Assembly (NCBI RefSeq): GCF_000407485.1
Contig: NZ_ASWD01000002.1
Span: forward strand, 620,001 to 684,000
Source of the DNA: Enterococcus pallens ATCC BAA-351
Lineage (GTDB): Bacteria; Bacillota; Bacilli; Lactobacillales; Enterococcaceae
Length of the DNA stretch: 64,000 bases
Reading direction: 5' to 3'
The position numbers and the translations under genes were made by a program. This document shows positions 9,341 to 18,426 of the stretch, in pieces (within the stretch, counting starts at the first letter, position 1; each line of letters opens with the position of its first letter). The notes beneath the pieces were generated by a model. The model searched no databases, was not told where the DNA came from, and worked only from the letters and a program-made list of their open reading frames with translations.

Positions 9341-10207
9341 CTCCCCCTTCGATACTATTTTTAAACAGATGTCGTTGAGACAATTCATATCTTACATCGC
9401 TAGTTAAAATGATTCTATTTAAAAAATTTCGAAAACAAAAAATAAAAAAAATCCCTTAACCTGTCATTAGCCACCCTCTTGATAAATTAATAGAACAACG
9501 AAACAAAAACTTATCGATTTTTGCCAGAATCGCCTCTTTAAATATTCTTTAGTTTTAAACACAAAAAATTCGTTTTAATTTTACTTATACATCGTTTTTT
9601 TTTCAATTATTCGTATTCGTATTACTGTTCTTTTTTTAACCAACTTTTGAGTGTTCTTTTTTTCTTTTCCGACAATTAATTGTCTGATCCAGTTAAAACA
9701 GAACCTTCTCTTGTCGTTTATTTTCATAAATAGAAATAAAGGTCAAAATACCAAAAAATAAACTGTTAATTTGACATTCCGAAAAAATATTTCTATCTTA
9801 TTTCGATATCATCCGTTATTTTATATGTTGAAATACGCATTCTGCAAAATAGAATGATTTTTTTCTTCTGTATAAACAGCAAAAAACAGACCAACCTTAA
9901 GCTGATCTGTTTTACCATTCTTATTATTCATCTATTCTAGCTAAACCTTTGATTGATTATCTCTAAAGCGATCAGCTGCTCCGACCTTTTTTTCGACTTG
10001 ACTCGCGGAACTTCACAGGGGTGAACCGATGAATCTCATCCTCATTGAAGCTTCTTCTAGCCTCAATGGACGCCGCAGCAGCCCGGGATATTGCTCAATT
10101 ATTTCCACCAGCGTATTTCTCAAAAACACCTGCCTAGCTAGTGTTCCTTCACGGATTGCCCTTTTCACAAACAAGCACTTCGCCAAAAACTTTTTGCAAA
10201 AAACAGA
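9341..10207. other. AT-rich intergenic region upstream of the WxL operon
   Basis: No supported gene. 9400-9880 is strongly AT-rich with many T tracts and holds a perfect palindrome GACAATTAATTGTC at 9671-9684 (possible operator). A minus-strand terminator lies at 9883-9913. Between 9930 and 10207 a minus-strand frame stays open from about 10193 to the stop at 10013 (KRAIREGTLARQVFLRNTLV is part of it) but has no ATG or ribosome binding site; it may be a relic. The plus-strand 66-codon frame at 10029 has no such support either. Confidence 0.5.
9883..9913 (-). terminator. Intrinsic terminator, probably for the ABC-2 exporter pair
   Basis: On the minus strand a 13-bp stem (AAAACAGATCAGC with two G-U pairs) is followed by a TTTTTT tract. 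It is the first terminator downstream of the ABC genes, about 290 bp after the permease stop. Confidence 0.7.
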
Positions 10208-10996
10208 CTATTTCAACAGCATCTCATAGGTAAAGCTTTGCATCGAACCTTGCAGCAACGCAATCGCCACACCAAACAATACCACGCCGGCTATCAAAAG
10301 AGCCCACGAACTAATCAGGAACAATCCTGTAAACTGACCTACCATGAAAAGCACTAGCGGCATAATCAAAAAGCCGGAACGTTGCTGAGCTTCCTCCATG
10401 GTTTGCGACTTGGCAGAGCCTTTAACGATCAAGGTAATCGATACTAAAGTAATTGCCGGTACCAGCAGCAGTAAAATGTAAGCCCACGAGATGCTTAAAG
10501 AAAGCAGCGTGCTTCGCAGTAAGAAGACCTCCAACTGAACCACTACTAACATAATGACAAAGGACGCCAAGGTAATCCCAAAGCTGACTACAAAAGAAGA
10601 ATAGACCTTCGCCTGAAAAATCTGTTTGACTGACAATGGCGAATAAAAGAGCGTCTCCAAGGTGTTCTTCTCCTTTTCCCCTACAAAGGAGCTGGCAGCC
10701 ATAACGGTCGCCGTCATAATGGGAATCATTAAGAAAAACATTGGCAGAACCGAATTGAAGATTGTTTGAACAATTACAACACCTAAATCGCCCTGCGATT
10801 GATTCGGCAGTATGGTTAACAGCTTTTGAAAATCATTGGAGCTGGTAGGCGTCAGCAATGCAATTAACACGAACACACTAGGCAAGATTACCGAAAATAG
10901 TAAGGGCAGCAACAACAGCATATAAAAATAGCGCTTGTTGGCAATGATGCCCTGAACATCCTTTTTGACGATGGCTTTTTGTTTGGAATTAATCAT
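10208..10996 (-). CDS. ABC-2 type transporter permease
   Basis: 262 residues, six predicted membrane helices with a large gap between the first and second. The segment GEKEKNTLETLFYSPLSVKQI is typical of ABC-2/NatB-type exporter permeases (conserved E-K-E-x-x-T-L-E-x-L). Ribosome binding site AAGGAGG eight bases upstream of ATG. Its start overlaps the ATPase gene by 8 bp, so the two form one exporter. Substrate unknown; NatAB-like exporters move ions or drugs. Confidence 0.88.
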   Translation of the reverse strand: MINSKQKAIVKKDVQGIIANKRYFYMLLLLPLLFSVILPSVFVLIALLTPTSSNDFQKLLTILPNQSQGDLGVVIVQTIFNSVLPMFFLMIPIMTATVMAASSFVGEKEKNTLETLFYSPLSVKQIFQAKVYSSFVVSFGITLASFVIMLVVVQLEVFLLRSTLLSLSISWAYILLLLVPAITLVSITLIVKGSAKSQTMEEAQQRSGFLIMPLVLFMVGQFTGLFLISSWALLIAGVVLFGVAIALLQGSMQSFTYEMLLK

Positions 10997-11903
10997 GGGC
11001 TGGCCCTCCTTCTTCTAACAAGGCAAAATAAATTTCCTCTAGCGTCATTTCCTTCGCCGAAACACCATAAACGTCCGTACCTGACTGAACAATTTTTCTT
11101 ACCAGCTTAGGAATTTCCTGTTCACTGGCTAAGGTGAATTCAAACTCGCCAGGGCTCAAAGCCTCATAAGGTTCGTCTATAGTCAGCTGATTGGCTTCGA
11201 TTTGCACCTTTAGCCCCTTGAAGGTTTGTTTGCGCAAGCTTTCCAATGTGCCGGCAGCTAATAGCTTGCCTTCATCCAGCAGCCCATAGCTAGTACAAAT
11301 CTCCTGGGCATATCGTAATTGGTGGGTACAGAGAAAGACCGTAACTCCTTGATTTTTAGCCAGCTCTTGAATCAGCCGATTCACATTCAAGACACTCTCC
11401 GGGTCTAATCCGCTTGTTGGCTCATCCAAAAAAAGGACTTTAGGCTGATGAATCAATGCTCGTCCCAAGGAAAGCCGCTGGCGCATCCCCGTAGAATAAG
11501 AGGTCAGCTTGCGATCAGCCACATAAGTCAGCTCTAATTGCTCCAATAGGGCCAAGCCTTTTTCTCGACTTTCCTGGTTACTTAGACCGAATACTTCTCC
11601 ATAAAACATCAGATTCTCCAAGCCGGTCATTTGATCATACATGGCAGCCCGTTCGGTTAATACACCAGAAACTTGATGAATGATCTCCGGCTCCTTGGTA
11701 GGATCATGGCCCAATACAGACATCTGTCCGCTGGTAGGCTGCAGCATGCCGTTTAGTAGTTTGACTGTCGTAGTTTTCCCGGCACCATTTGGCCCAAGAA
11801 AACCAAAGACCTCACCCTGGTTAATCGAAAGATTCAGATCCTCCACGGCAATCTGTTGATTACCGAAATGCTTTGATAGCTGTGCTATTTCAATGGCTTT
11901 CAT
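10989..11903 (-). CDS. ABC transporter ATP-binding protein (NatA-like)
   Basis: 304 residues. Walker A GPNGAGKTT (about 36-44), Q-loop region, signature YSTGMRQRLSLG, Walker B VLFLDEPTSGLD and the switch His in CTHQ. A C-terminal extension of about 80 residues matches DrrA/NatA-type ATPases. Partners the downstream ABC-2 permease. The start is preceded by GAGGAT, an average ribosome binding site. Confidence 0.93.
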   Translation of the reverse strand: MKAIEIAQLSKHFGNQQIAVEDLNLSINQGEVFGFLGPNGAGKTTTVKLLNGMLQPTSGQMSVLGHDPTKEPEIIHQVSGVLTERAAMYDQMTGLENLMFYGEVFGLSNQESREKGLALLEQLELTYVADRKLTSYSTGMRQRLSLGRALIHQPKVLFLDEPTSGLDPESVLNVNRLIQELAKNQGVTVFLCTHQLRYAQEICTSYGLLDEGKLLAAGTLESLRKQTFKGLKVQIEANQLTIDEPYEALSPGEFEFTLASEQEIPKLVRKIVQSGTDVYGVSAKEMTLEEIYFALLEEGGPAHD

Positions 11904-12013
11904 TATTATCCTCGTTTTGTTCTATAAATTTTTAATTATTCTAAGTGTAGCACGCTCAAGACTAGTTAGTAAGAGAGCTGTAGTTAACTTTGTCACCCGC
12001 TGAGAAACCTTGA

Positions 12014-12949
12014 CTAGCTGAAAACAACCTTTTTTAAGAAATCAGCGAATTCAAGCTGCTTCCACTTATCCGCAATCGCATCATCCTGCTTCAGCATAAA
12101 GCCTAAGAAAAACAAATAGAAATAGTCCTTGCGATACTGCGGCTGAAAGTCCAATTGAAAAAGCTGGAAGCTCTCAGCAAAAGCTTCGTCATACTTCCCT
12201 GCTAAGTAATCCTGATAATAATGCTGATTACCATGTACATCCAGCTCATTCCAGATGAACTTGAAAAAATCGTGGAAAAAAAGATAGTCGCCAGCCGTGT
12301 CCCAATCAATATACCAAAGCTTTTCACTTTCTCGCTCCAATAAAATATTCTCCGTCCACAAATCACCATGCAGCATTAGAAAAGGAAACTTGGTTGCCAG
12401 CAGGTCAGGATGAATTTCCTTCGTTAGCACAGCGAGTTCCTCCCTTGTCTGATCTGCTAAACGATGCGCTGCAGCGGTTGTTCGCTGCTGCTGAAAATAA
12501 TGCCTGTAATCCTGATAAATCGTCTTTAGGATCAGTGAATCATCCTGAGGCGTGATTTTTCTAAAATCAATCCGCTCTTCCATCAATTGCAGTTTTTCAG
12601 CATCCTGCTGCTGCAATGCTGGTACGGAAAAGAACGACGAAAAATAATCGTAATGCTGGATTTTCTGCTGATAACTGGTTTTGCTGCTGCATAGAATCAG
12701 CACTTTCTCTGGGGAAAAGATTTTAATTTCGCCACCGCTGGTAAACCAAAGTATCCTGCCGGAAAATGCTTTAGGCTGGTCAGAAATCAGCACCTTTTGA
12801 GTATTGGCAGAATCGTATTTCCCGTCAATCATCGGATGGTTCCTTTCGGTCGTTAAGAAAAAGATACGCCCATCCTCGGCACTGGCATATTCCCCAGCAG
12901 TTAAGTAGCGGCTGAATTCTTGAACTTGTTCCGCTCTAGTTAGATTCAT
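12014..12949 (-). CDS. APH-like phosphotransferase family protein
   Basis: 311 residues. The catalytic core shows HGDLWTEN (Brenner motif HxDxxxxN) and, after a short gap, YIDWDTAGDY, where the Asp should bind Mg. These are the hallmarks of the aminoglycoside/choline kinase fold. The N-terminal half (about 1-150) does not look like a known resistance enzyme, so a drug-resistance role is not supported. It begins 11 bp after the helicase stop with AAGGTGA as ribosome binding site, so the two are probably co-transcribed. Substrate unknown. Confidence 0.75.
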   Translation of the reverse strand: MNLTRAEQVQEFSRYLTAGEYASAEDGRIFFLTTERNHPMIDGKYDSANTQKVLISDQPKAFSGRILWFTSGGEIKIFSPEKVLILCSSKTSYQQKIQHYDYFSSFFSVPALQQQDAEKLQLMEERIDFRKITPQDDSLILKTIYQDYRHYFQQQRTTAAAHRLADQTREELAVLTKEIHPDLLATKFPFLMLHGDLWTENILLERESEKLWYIDWDTAGDYLFFHDFFKFIWNELDVHGNQHYYQDYLAGKYDEAFAESFQLFQLDFQPQYRKDYFYLFFLGFMLKQDDAIADKWKQLEFADFLKKVVFS

Positions 12950-12960
12950 TTTTCATCACC

Positions 12961-15387
12961 TTACGTCCAAATATTTTTTTGAACAATTACTTCATCGCGA
13001 GTCTGGAAGACCTGTGCCATCCGGTAAGCCACCAGCTTTTGACGGCCGACAGGATTTCTAGTATACACCAGCTGACATTTAAGCAGCGGCGACTGATTTA
13101 TTTCCTTAAGAAAAAGATTTGCGGTTTGCTTATTTCGGCCGAAGCGCTCCGGCACTGACAGAACCAGCTTTTTCCCTTCAATTAAATACCGCGGGTTCTC
13201 CAACGGTGCCAAAAGCTCCCTCATAACCTCTGTAAAAAGCTGTCCTTCTCGATAGCCGGCATTCTCAAGGTAGCAGCTGAATTCCTGCTGATCAGCCGCT
13301 GCGATTACTTTGCGCTCACTAATTTCACCAAGCCGCTGCAACGTCTTTTGAACGCAGATAGCCAAGCTTTCTTTGCGGGCACATTCCTTTTGCCAGTGCT
13401 TCTGCTGGACCCGAGTTCGGAAATATTCCGGCAAGCTGCCTTTAAGTAGAGCTGACCAGAAGCTTGGCGGCTCTGTATTTTTAACTACCATTGGCAATAA
13501 AGCTGCTTGTTCTGGCTTTGCCTGATCGATTTTCCGAACGATGACCGGCATAGAAAGATGCCAGCCGTCAGCTAAAGCCGTGCGCCACTGTTCCTTCAAC
13601 CGACTCCGTTCACTGGAAAAGTAGAACATCGACTGGGTATAAGTTTCCATCGTAGTAGTCGTATAGTCCAGCGGCAACGCAAAACGATCCCCACCACTTT
13701 CAATTTTGGGAGAAGCTTCAAAGGTCAAACCAGAAATATAGCCCAAACGCCGCAATATTCTTATCAAATCCGGTTGCTCAGGCAGCGGAACTCCTGGCAG
13801 GCCAATCGCCAAATGCCAAATATTCGTTACTTTATTTTGCGCGCCTAGACGTAAGCCGCGACCTCGCAGCTGTTGTGTTTGTACAAAAGACGAAGCTTGA
13901 TTAGCCAAAATCAGCAGATTAATCACCGGACAATCCCAGCCCTCTCCTAACAAACTAACGGTTCCTACTAAGATATTCAGCTTTTTCTCGGTTAATAGTC
14001 GCGTAACTGCTTGCATCAAGGCGTGACGATTTTTGTCATCCAGCGCCAAATAGAAATAACCCGACAAATAGGGATGTTCCTTCATGCCCACTGCAAGTTC
14101 CGCCAGCTCAACAGTTACCAGCTGTTGCGGCAGTAGTAAGAACTCTCCGCAGATTGCACCGATTTGCTGGGTGGTACCTAATAGTCGAACAATCTCGTCA
14201 AACAAAGGAACCACACCATAAGCTAAGGTGCCATCACTGCCTGCCAATACCTCCTTGCAAATACGATCCGTCAAAACGACTGCTGTCAGCTCCTGCTTCA
14301 GCTGAACTTCTTCCTTTAGCAGAATTTGACACACGGCTTGCTTTTTCTCGGGAATTGCTTGATTGCCAACTGTGTCTGGATATTCTGGGAACAAATGCAG
14401 CGCCTCATCATACAACCAGCCCGCCTTTTTCAACTGATGAAAAATGGGCAATTCCGGCTGCTCTGCAAACAGCTGCTGATAAATAGTAATTAATTGCTTT
14501 TTGCCTAAAGGTGGAACTGCAGCTTTCTTCCCCTGACGCTTGGAACTGCCTAATAGCTGCCAATGCTCAGGAGTCAATTCATAGCCATGATGATTCAAGT
14601 AAATTAAGGCACTAGTAAATAGCTCAAAATTTTCATAAATCTCCTTTGAGTACTCTAGCGGCTGCTGAACAAAGCCTAAGGAAAGCAAATAGTCCACCGT
14701 CTCCTGACTTTCCATCAACGCTTCCACCAGCTCATTTTGTTTCGCTAAAAAGGCAAAATACTGCTGGGTAATTTCCTGATTGGCCGGAATCAAATAGAGA
14801 AAATCCTGATGCGGACACAGAACCTCCTCCTTCACCAGCTCGGGAATGCTAATTTCTTCATCAATCGGGCCATTTAACTCAATGTATTGCTTCCACTCCG
14901 CCTGCGAACTGTCAATTGGCGGTGTGGCAGTCAAGGAAATCGTCAACAGCTGCGGATGTTTTTTCTTCAAGTCAATCAGCAATTCGCCCCAGCTTTTTTT
15001 TAAATGATGGGCTTCATCAAAAACTAACAGCTCCAGCTGATCAACATAAGTCGGCTCCTCCTTCAGTCGGTTGTAAATGGTCTGATACGTCTCCACTGTA
15101 ATACGACCAGGCTGTTCAATCGAGCCAGAAAGATAGCAGCTGTCTGCTGGATTTACTAAAAAATATTCTTCGATTGTTGTTAACCACTGCTTTTTCAAGA
15201 TCAGGGAAGGAACCAAAATTAAGGTTTTACGATCCAAACGCCGGATCATTTCAATCCCTAAAAAGGTCTTGCCAGCCCCTGGTGGAGCCACCAGATGGAC
15301 TGAATTATTGGTTAAATAAGCAGCAAAGTTAGTCAATAGACGCTCCTGATAACTGCGCCATTGAATCTTTTCATCCGATAACCACAT
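12961..15387 (-). CDS. DEAH-box superfamily 2 helicase
   Basis: 808 residues. RecA-like domain 1: Q-type YQERLLTNF, Walker A PPGAGKT (34-41), motif Ia, DEAH at 124-127 within VFDEAHHLK, motif III SLTATPP. Domain 2: TVSLLGEGWDCP (motif V) and QLRGRGLRLG (motif VI). An insertion of about 200 residues separates the two domains, and about 270 residues with no motif I recognise follow. The fold resembles ResIII/type III restriction-like helicases, but no nuclease or methyltransferase gene is nearby. Transcribed ahead of the phosphotransferase and isolated from the upstream operon by the terminator at 15445-15481. Role unknown. Confidence 0.85.
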   Translation of the reverse strand: MWLSDEKIQWRSYQERLLTNFAAYLTNNSVHLVAPPGAGKTFLGIEMIRRLDRKTLILVPSLILKKQWLTTIEEYFLVNPADSCYLSGSIEQPGRITVETYQTIYNRLKEEPTYVDQLELLVFDEAHHLKKSWGELLIDLKKKHPQLLTISLTATPPIDSSQAEWKQYIELNGPIDEEISIPELVKEEVLCPHQDFLYLIPANQEITQQYFAFLAKQNELVEALMESQETVDYLLSLGFVQQPLEYSKEIYENFELFTSALIYLNHHGYELTPEHWQLLGSSKRQGKKAAVPPLGKKQLITIYQQLFAEQPELPIFHQLKKAGWLYDEALHLFPEYPDTVGNQAIPEKKQAVCQILLKEEVQLKQELTAVVLTDRICKEVLAGSDGTLAYGVVPLFDEIVRLLGTTQQIGAICGEFLLLPQQLVTVELAELAVGMKEHPYLSGYFYLALDDKNRHALMQAVTRLLTEKKLNILVGTVSLLGEGWDCPVINLLILANQASSFVQTQQLRGRGLRLGAQNKVTNIWHLAIGLPGVPLPEQPDLIRILRRLGYISGLTFEASPKIESGGDRFALPLDYTTTTMETYTQSMFYFSSERSRLKEQWRTALADGWHLSMPVIVRKIDQAKPEQAALLPMVVKNTEPPSFWSALLKGSLPEYFRTRVQQKHWQKECARKESLAICVQKTLQRLGEISERKVIAAADQQEFSCYLENAGYREGQLFTEVMRELLAPLENPRYLIEGKKLVLSVPERFGRNKQTANLFLKEINQSPLLKCQLVYTRNPVGRQKLVAYRMAQVFQTRDEVIVQKNIWT

Positions 15388-15444
15388 TTCGGTTCCCCTC
15401 TCTTGCGTGTTTTCTCTATTATAGCCTAAATGAATCCAGCAAAA

Positions 15445-15481
15445 AAACTGCTGGCAGCCTTTATAGGCGTGTCAGCAGTTT
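15445..15481 (-). terminator. Intrinsic terminator of the mannose-family PTS operon
   Basis: Stem AAACTGCTG / CAGCAGTTT with a nested GCCT/AGGC helix, and a T-rich tail on the minus strand. It lies 10 bp after the last gene of the operon. Confidence 0.88.
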
Positions 15482-15490
15482 TTGTGCGTG

Positions 15491-16474
15491 TTATCCAATT
15501 TCCAACCGTTCCAGCTCGGCATTGATAGCCTGTAAGTCTTCGTCTGCCAGCTGCCAGTTGAAGGCCTCGCAGTTGATTTTGGCTTCCTGTGGGTTGCGTA
15601 CGCCTAGCAAAGCAGTATTCACAAAGCTTTGCTGAGTAGACCAGTTAATGGCGACTTGAGCGACTGGCTTGTCGTATTTTTCGGCAATCTGATCCAACGT
15701 CTTTAATAGTTCCATAATCTTCGAGAAGGTTGGCTCTTTGAAGAATGGGTAAAAGGTTAATCGGAAATCTTTTTCATCAAACTTCGGCAACTCGCGAATA
15801 GTGCCGGTTAAAATTCCTGCTCCCAAAGAACCAGAAGTCATTGTCGCAATGCCCTTGCTTTCTGCCCACTGCATCAATTCCTTTTGTGACTGGTTAACCA
15901 TTGAAAAGGGTGGTTGAATTACATTGACTTCCCCATATTGCAAGGCTTCTTCGATTAATTCTTTAGAGGCATTGCACAGCCCAGTATAACGAATCTTGCC
16001 GGCTTTTTTCAAATCATTTAAAGCGGCCATTGTTTCTTCAATTGGCGTATTAACATCCGGCCAATGCATCAAGTAAAAGTCGATGTAGTCTGTACCTAAT
16101 CGTTCCAATGAATCTTCAAATTCTCGCATAATGGGATCATATTTGTTGTTGCGAACCGGCTTGCCGTCAAAGTGACTGATGTACGAGCCAAACTTGGTAG
16201 CAAGATATAATTTTTCACGGTCATAGCCTTTGATTGCTTCCCCGACAATTTCTTCTGCTGCTCCTTCACCGTAAATCGGAGCGGTATCGATAATATTGAC
16301 CTCTTCCTCCAGCATCGCTTTGATCGCTGCAATTGATTCACTGCGATCTACCTCGCCAAAGCTGCCACCCGCAGAATTGGCTCCCCCCATTGCCCAAGTG
16401 CCAACTGCTACAGAGGAAATTTCCTGTCCCGTACTGCCAAATGTTTTATATCTCATCTTCTTTTTATATCTCAT
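15491..16474 (-). CDS. Aldo/keto reductase
   Basis: AKR-fold NADPH-dependent oxidoreductase; DTAPIYGEG holds the catalytic Asp and Tyr, ATKFG the Lys and MHWPD the His. Start: ATG 16474 has AAGGAG six bases upstream; ATG 16489 has no such site, and ATG 16456 is also possible. The first residues are MRYKKKMRYKTFG, because an 18-bp segment is duplicated in tandem exactly at the junction with the upstream gene (16447-16482). The gene overlaps the mannitol dehydrogenase-like gene by 11 bp. Last gene of the PTS operon; likely reduces a carbonyl intermediate or cleavage product, exact substrate unknown. Confidence 0.9.
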   Translation of the reverse strand: MRYKKKMRYKTFGSTGQEISSVAVGTWAMGGANSAGGSFGEVDRSESIAAIKAMLEEEVNIIDTAPIYGEGAAEEIVGEAIKGYDREKLYLATKFGSYISHFDGKPVRNNKYDPIMREFEDSLERLGTDYIDFYLMHWPDVNTPIEETMAALNDLKKAGKIRYTGLCNASKELIEEALQYGEVNVIQPPFSMVNQSQKELMQWAESKGIATMTSGSLGAGILTGTIRELPKFDEKDFRLTFYPFFKEPTFSKIMELLKTLDQIAEKYDKPVAQVAINWSTQQSFVNTALLGVRNPQEAKINCEAFNWQLADEDLQAINAELERLEIG

Positions 16475-16482
16475 CTTCTTCT
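16447..16482 (-). repeat. 18-bp tandem duplication at a gene junction
   Basis: Two adjacent copies (17 of 18 bases identical), each holding ATGAGATATAA on the minus strand. The unit carries both the stop of the upstream gene and an ATG of the aldo/keto reductase, so it adds six codons (MRYKKK) without breaking either gene. Confidence 0.9.
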
Positions 16483-17591
16483 CCTTCAATTCCTTGATAG
16501 TGTTTTTTGATTAACTGATAGAGGATAAAATCCTGCTGAGGATCCAGGCCGCAGACTTCTATCAATAGCTGATCAACAGTTCGCTGATCTTCCTTTTGCA
16601 GATAACGAAGCCCATAGGCAACCCCCAATGTAATATAGAAAGGCAAAATATTGTATGCCAAACACAGCTTCGCTGGTCCAATAAAACGTTCCTCGGCACC
16701 TAGTTTTACCGCTGGATTGGCCGTAACCCGTTGAATCGGGTCTTTGACATTTTGGGTTAATTTTTCCTGCATGTAGGCTACCCATTCCTGGTCTTCTACT
16801 GGATCAAAGGTGTATTTGGCGCTTATCGCCTCATGCGCTTCTTCAAAGGCACCTATTAAATAGGAGCGAATCTTCGAGTCCTGCTGAGCTTCACAGACAA
16901 AGGTCATGTGTTGTGCATCACCGATAAAACCGGCCATCACATGCCGCATGTTGCCGACATAAACCTTGCGATAAATTCGACCTTCCGCATTAGAGACAAA
17001 CGCTACCTGTGGAATTTGCGGCTGCTCACCTTTGAAGGACAAGCCATCTATTTCTAAGTGCGGATTAGCAGTAATCATAACTGCGTATGGGTATTTCTCC
17101 AATTGTGCTTCACTTAATGGCAGACCTGCAGATAAAACCATCACTTGATTGATTCCGACTGTTTTCTGGAAATCAATCTTCTTATCTTCATCTAGGGCGT
17201 CTTCAACAAAAGCACGGAACTTCTGCGGTGCACCTAAAGAATTCACACAAAGCATAATGTTCATCAGTTTCATTTTCTGACGCAGCGCTTCAGCGAGATG
17301 ATTTGCAATGCTTTGAAAAGCGCCTTCGTAAACACAGCAGAAAACGAATTCGTGATCGATTAGCGCTTCGGTTAGTCGATCCGGCGGGATAATTTCAAAA
17401 GTATTTATCTCATGCCGTTCCGATGTTTCTCCGTCAGCGACAAAAACAGAATAGCCGCCATTTTGTTGCATAGTTTCCAAGGCTTCAGTGTTTAAATCAT
17501 AGAAGGAAAGCTGGTAGCCAGCTTCCTTCAGCAAATAGCCCACGACTCCGCGGCCAATATTTCCTGCTCCGATGATTAGTGCTCGTTTCAT
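16464..17591 (-). CDS. Mannitol-1-phosphate 5-dehydrogenase-like polyol-phosphate dehydrogenase
   Basis: 375 residues from ATG 17591, which has AAAGGAG eight bases upstream; the longer frame from 17636 would run into the preceding gene. N-terminal Rossmann motif GAGNIGRGVVG, then the long-chain polyol dehydrogenase features (VNSLGAP, VGNMRHVMAGFIGDAQ, and a C-terminal helical domain). Length is near that of MtlD (about 380). It is embedded in a mannose-family PTS operon without mtlA, so the substrate is probably a different sugar-alcohol or keto-sugar phosphate. NAD-dependent oxidation of a C5 or C2 hydroxyl is expected from family knowledge. Confidence 0.82.
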   Translation of the reverse strand: MKRALIIGAGNIGRGVVGYLLKEAGYQLSFYDLNTEALETMQQNGGYSVFVADGETSERHEINTFEIIPPDRLTEALIDHEFVFCCVYEGAFQSIANHLAEALRQKMKLMNIMLCVNSLGAPQKFRAFVEDALDEDKKIDFQKTVGINQVMVLSAGLPLSEAQLEKYPYAVMITANPHLEIDGLSFKGEQPQIPQVAFVSNAEGRIYRKVYVGNMRHVMAGFIGDAQHMTFVCEAQQDSKIRSYLIGAFEEAHEAISAKYTFDPVEDQEWVAYMQEKLTQNVKDPIQRVTANPAVKLGAEERFIGPAKLCLAYNILPFYITLGVAYGLRYLQKEDQRTVDQLLIEVCGLDPQQDFILYQLIKKHYQGIEGEEDEI

Positions 17592-17604
17592 TCTATTCGC
17601 TCCT

Positions 17605-18426
17605 TTAGGCAATAATGCCCAGCATGAACAAGGCAACGCCGACCACCATCGTACCTAGCAAAAGCGGTACAACCTTTACACCGCGATCCAGCAGCCAGTA
17701 TATAATTCCTACTAAAATTAGTGACAGCATGCTTGGCAAGATACTGTCCAAGGTTTCCTGCAGCTGCATCGCCCCGTCCTTCACCGATCCGCCAATCACG
17801 ATTGGGGTAGAAACTTTAATGTTAAAGGCACACATAGCTCCAATTGCCATCAATCCCACTACTGAACAGGCATAAGAAACCTTTTGCATAATGTTGGATT
17901 TTTCCGATTGGATAATAAAGTCGCTTCCTAGGTTGTAGCCTAGCTTCAAGGAATAAAAGCGGGCTAAAAAATTAGGAATATTGTACACTAGCAGGAAAAT
18001 AATCGGTGCCAACACACTGCCGTTTGCCGCCATTTCAGTAACCATCGCAGTGGCAATAATTCGCAGCGTTGCCGGAAAAATCGTATCGCCAATCGCAGAC
18101 AAGGGACCCATTAACGCAGTCTTCATCCCACTAATAGTAGTAACATCAAATTCAGCCGACTTGGCATTTTCCTCTTCCATCGCCAAGGTAATCCCCAACG
18201 GAAAGCCGGCTAGAGATGGCGTGATATTGAAGTATTCAGTATGGTGACGACGAACCGCTTCATTTAATTTCTCAGGATTGTCAGCATAGATTTTTTCTAA
18301 CGCTGGCAGCATGGAAAAGGTAAAACCGCTGTGCATTTGCCCAGGGTAATCATTCAAGCAATTCAAGGCAATATAACGGGTAAACACTCGATTTAAATCT
18401 TTTTTAGTTAATTTAGAAGTCATCAT
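17605..18426 (-). CDS. PTS mannose/fructose/sorbose-family IID component
   Basis: 273 residues. Starts with the IID signature (LTKKDLNRVFTRY... and GFTFSMLPALEKIY), holds HHTEYFNITP and GFPLGITLAMEEE, and ends in membrane helices. Forms the membrane sugar channel with IIC, whose 3' end it overlaps by 14 bp. The family covers mannose, sorbose, GalNAc, fructoselysine and others; sequence alone does not fix the sugar. Confidence 0.95.
   Translation of the reverse strand: MMTSKLTKKDLNRVFTRYIALNCLNDYPGQMHSGFTFSMLPALEKIYADNPEKLNEAVRRHHTEYFNITPSLAGFPLGITLAMEEENAKSAEFDVTTISGMKTALMGPLSAIGDTIFPATLRIIATAMVTEMAANGSVLAPIIFLLVYNIPNFLARFYSLKLGYNLGSDFIIQSEKSNIMQKVSYACSVVGLMAIGAMCAFNIKVSTPIVIGGSVKDGAMQLQETLDSILPSMLSLILVGIIYWLLDRGVKVVPLLLGTMVVGVALFMLGIIA

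Noticed and set aside
10029-10229. 66-codon plus-strand frame
   Set aside because: No ribosome binding site, low-complexity composition, overlaps the permease end; nothing like it recognised.
12014-12949. Aminoglycoside resistance gene
   Set aside because: Only the kinase core motifs match; the N-terminal half and the helicase partner do not support a resistance call.
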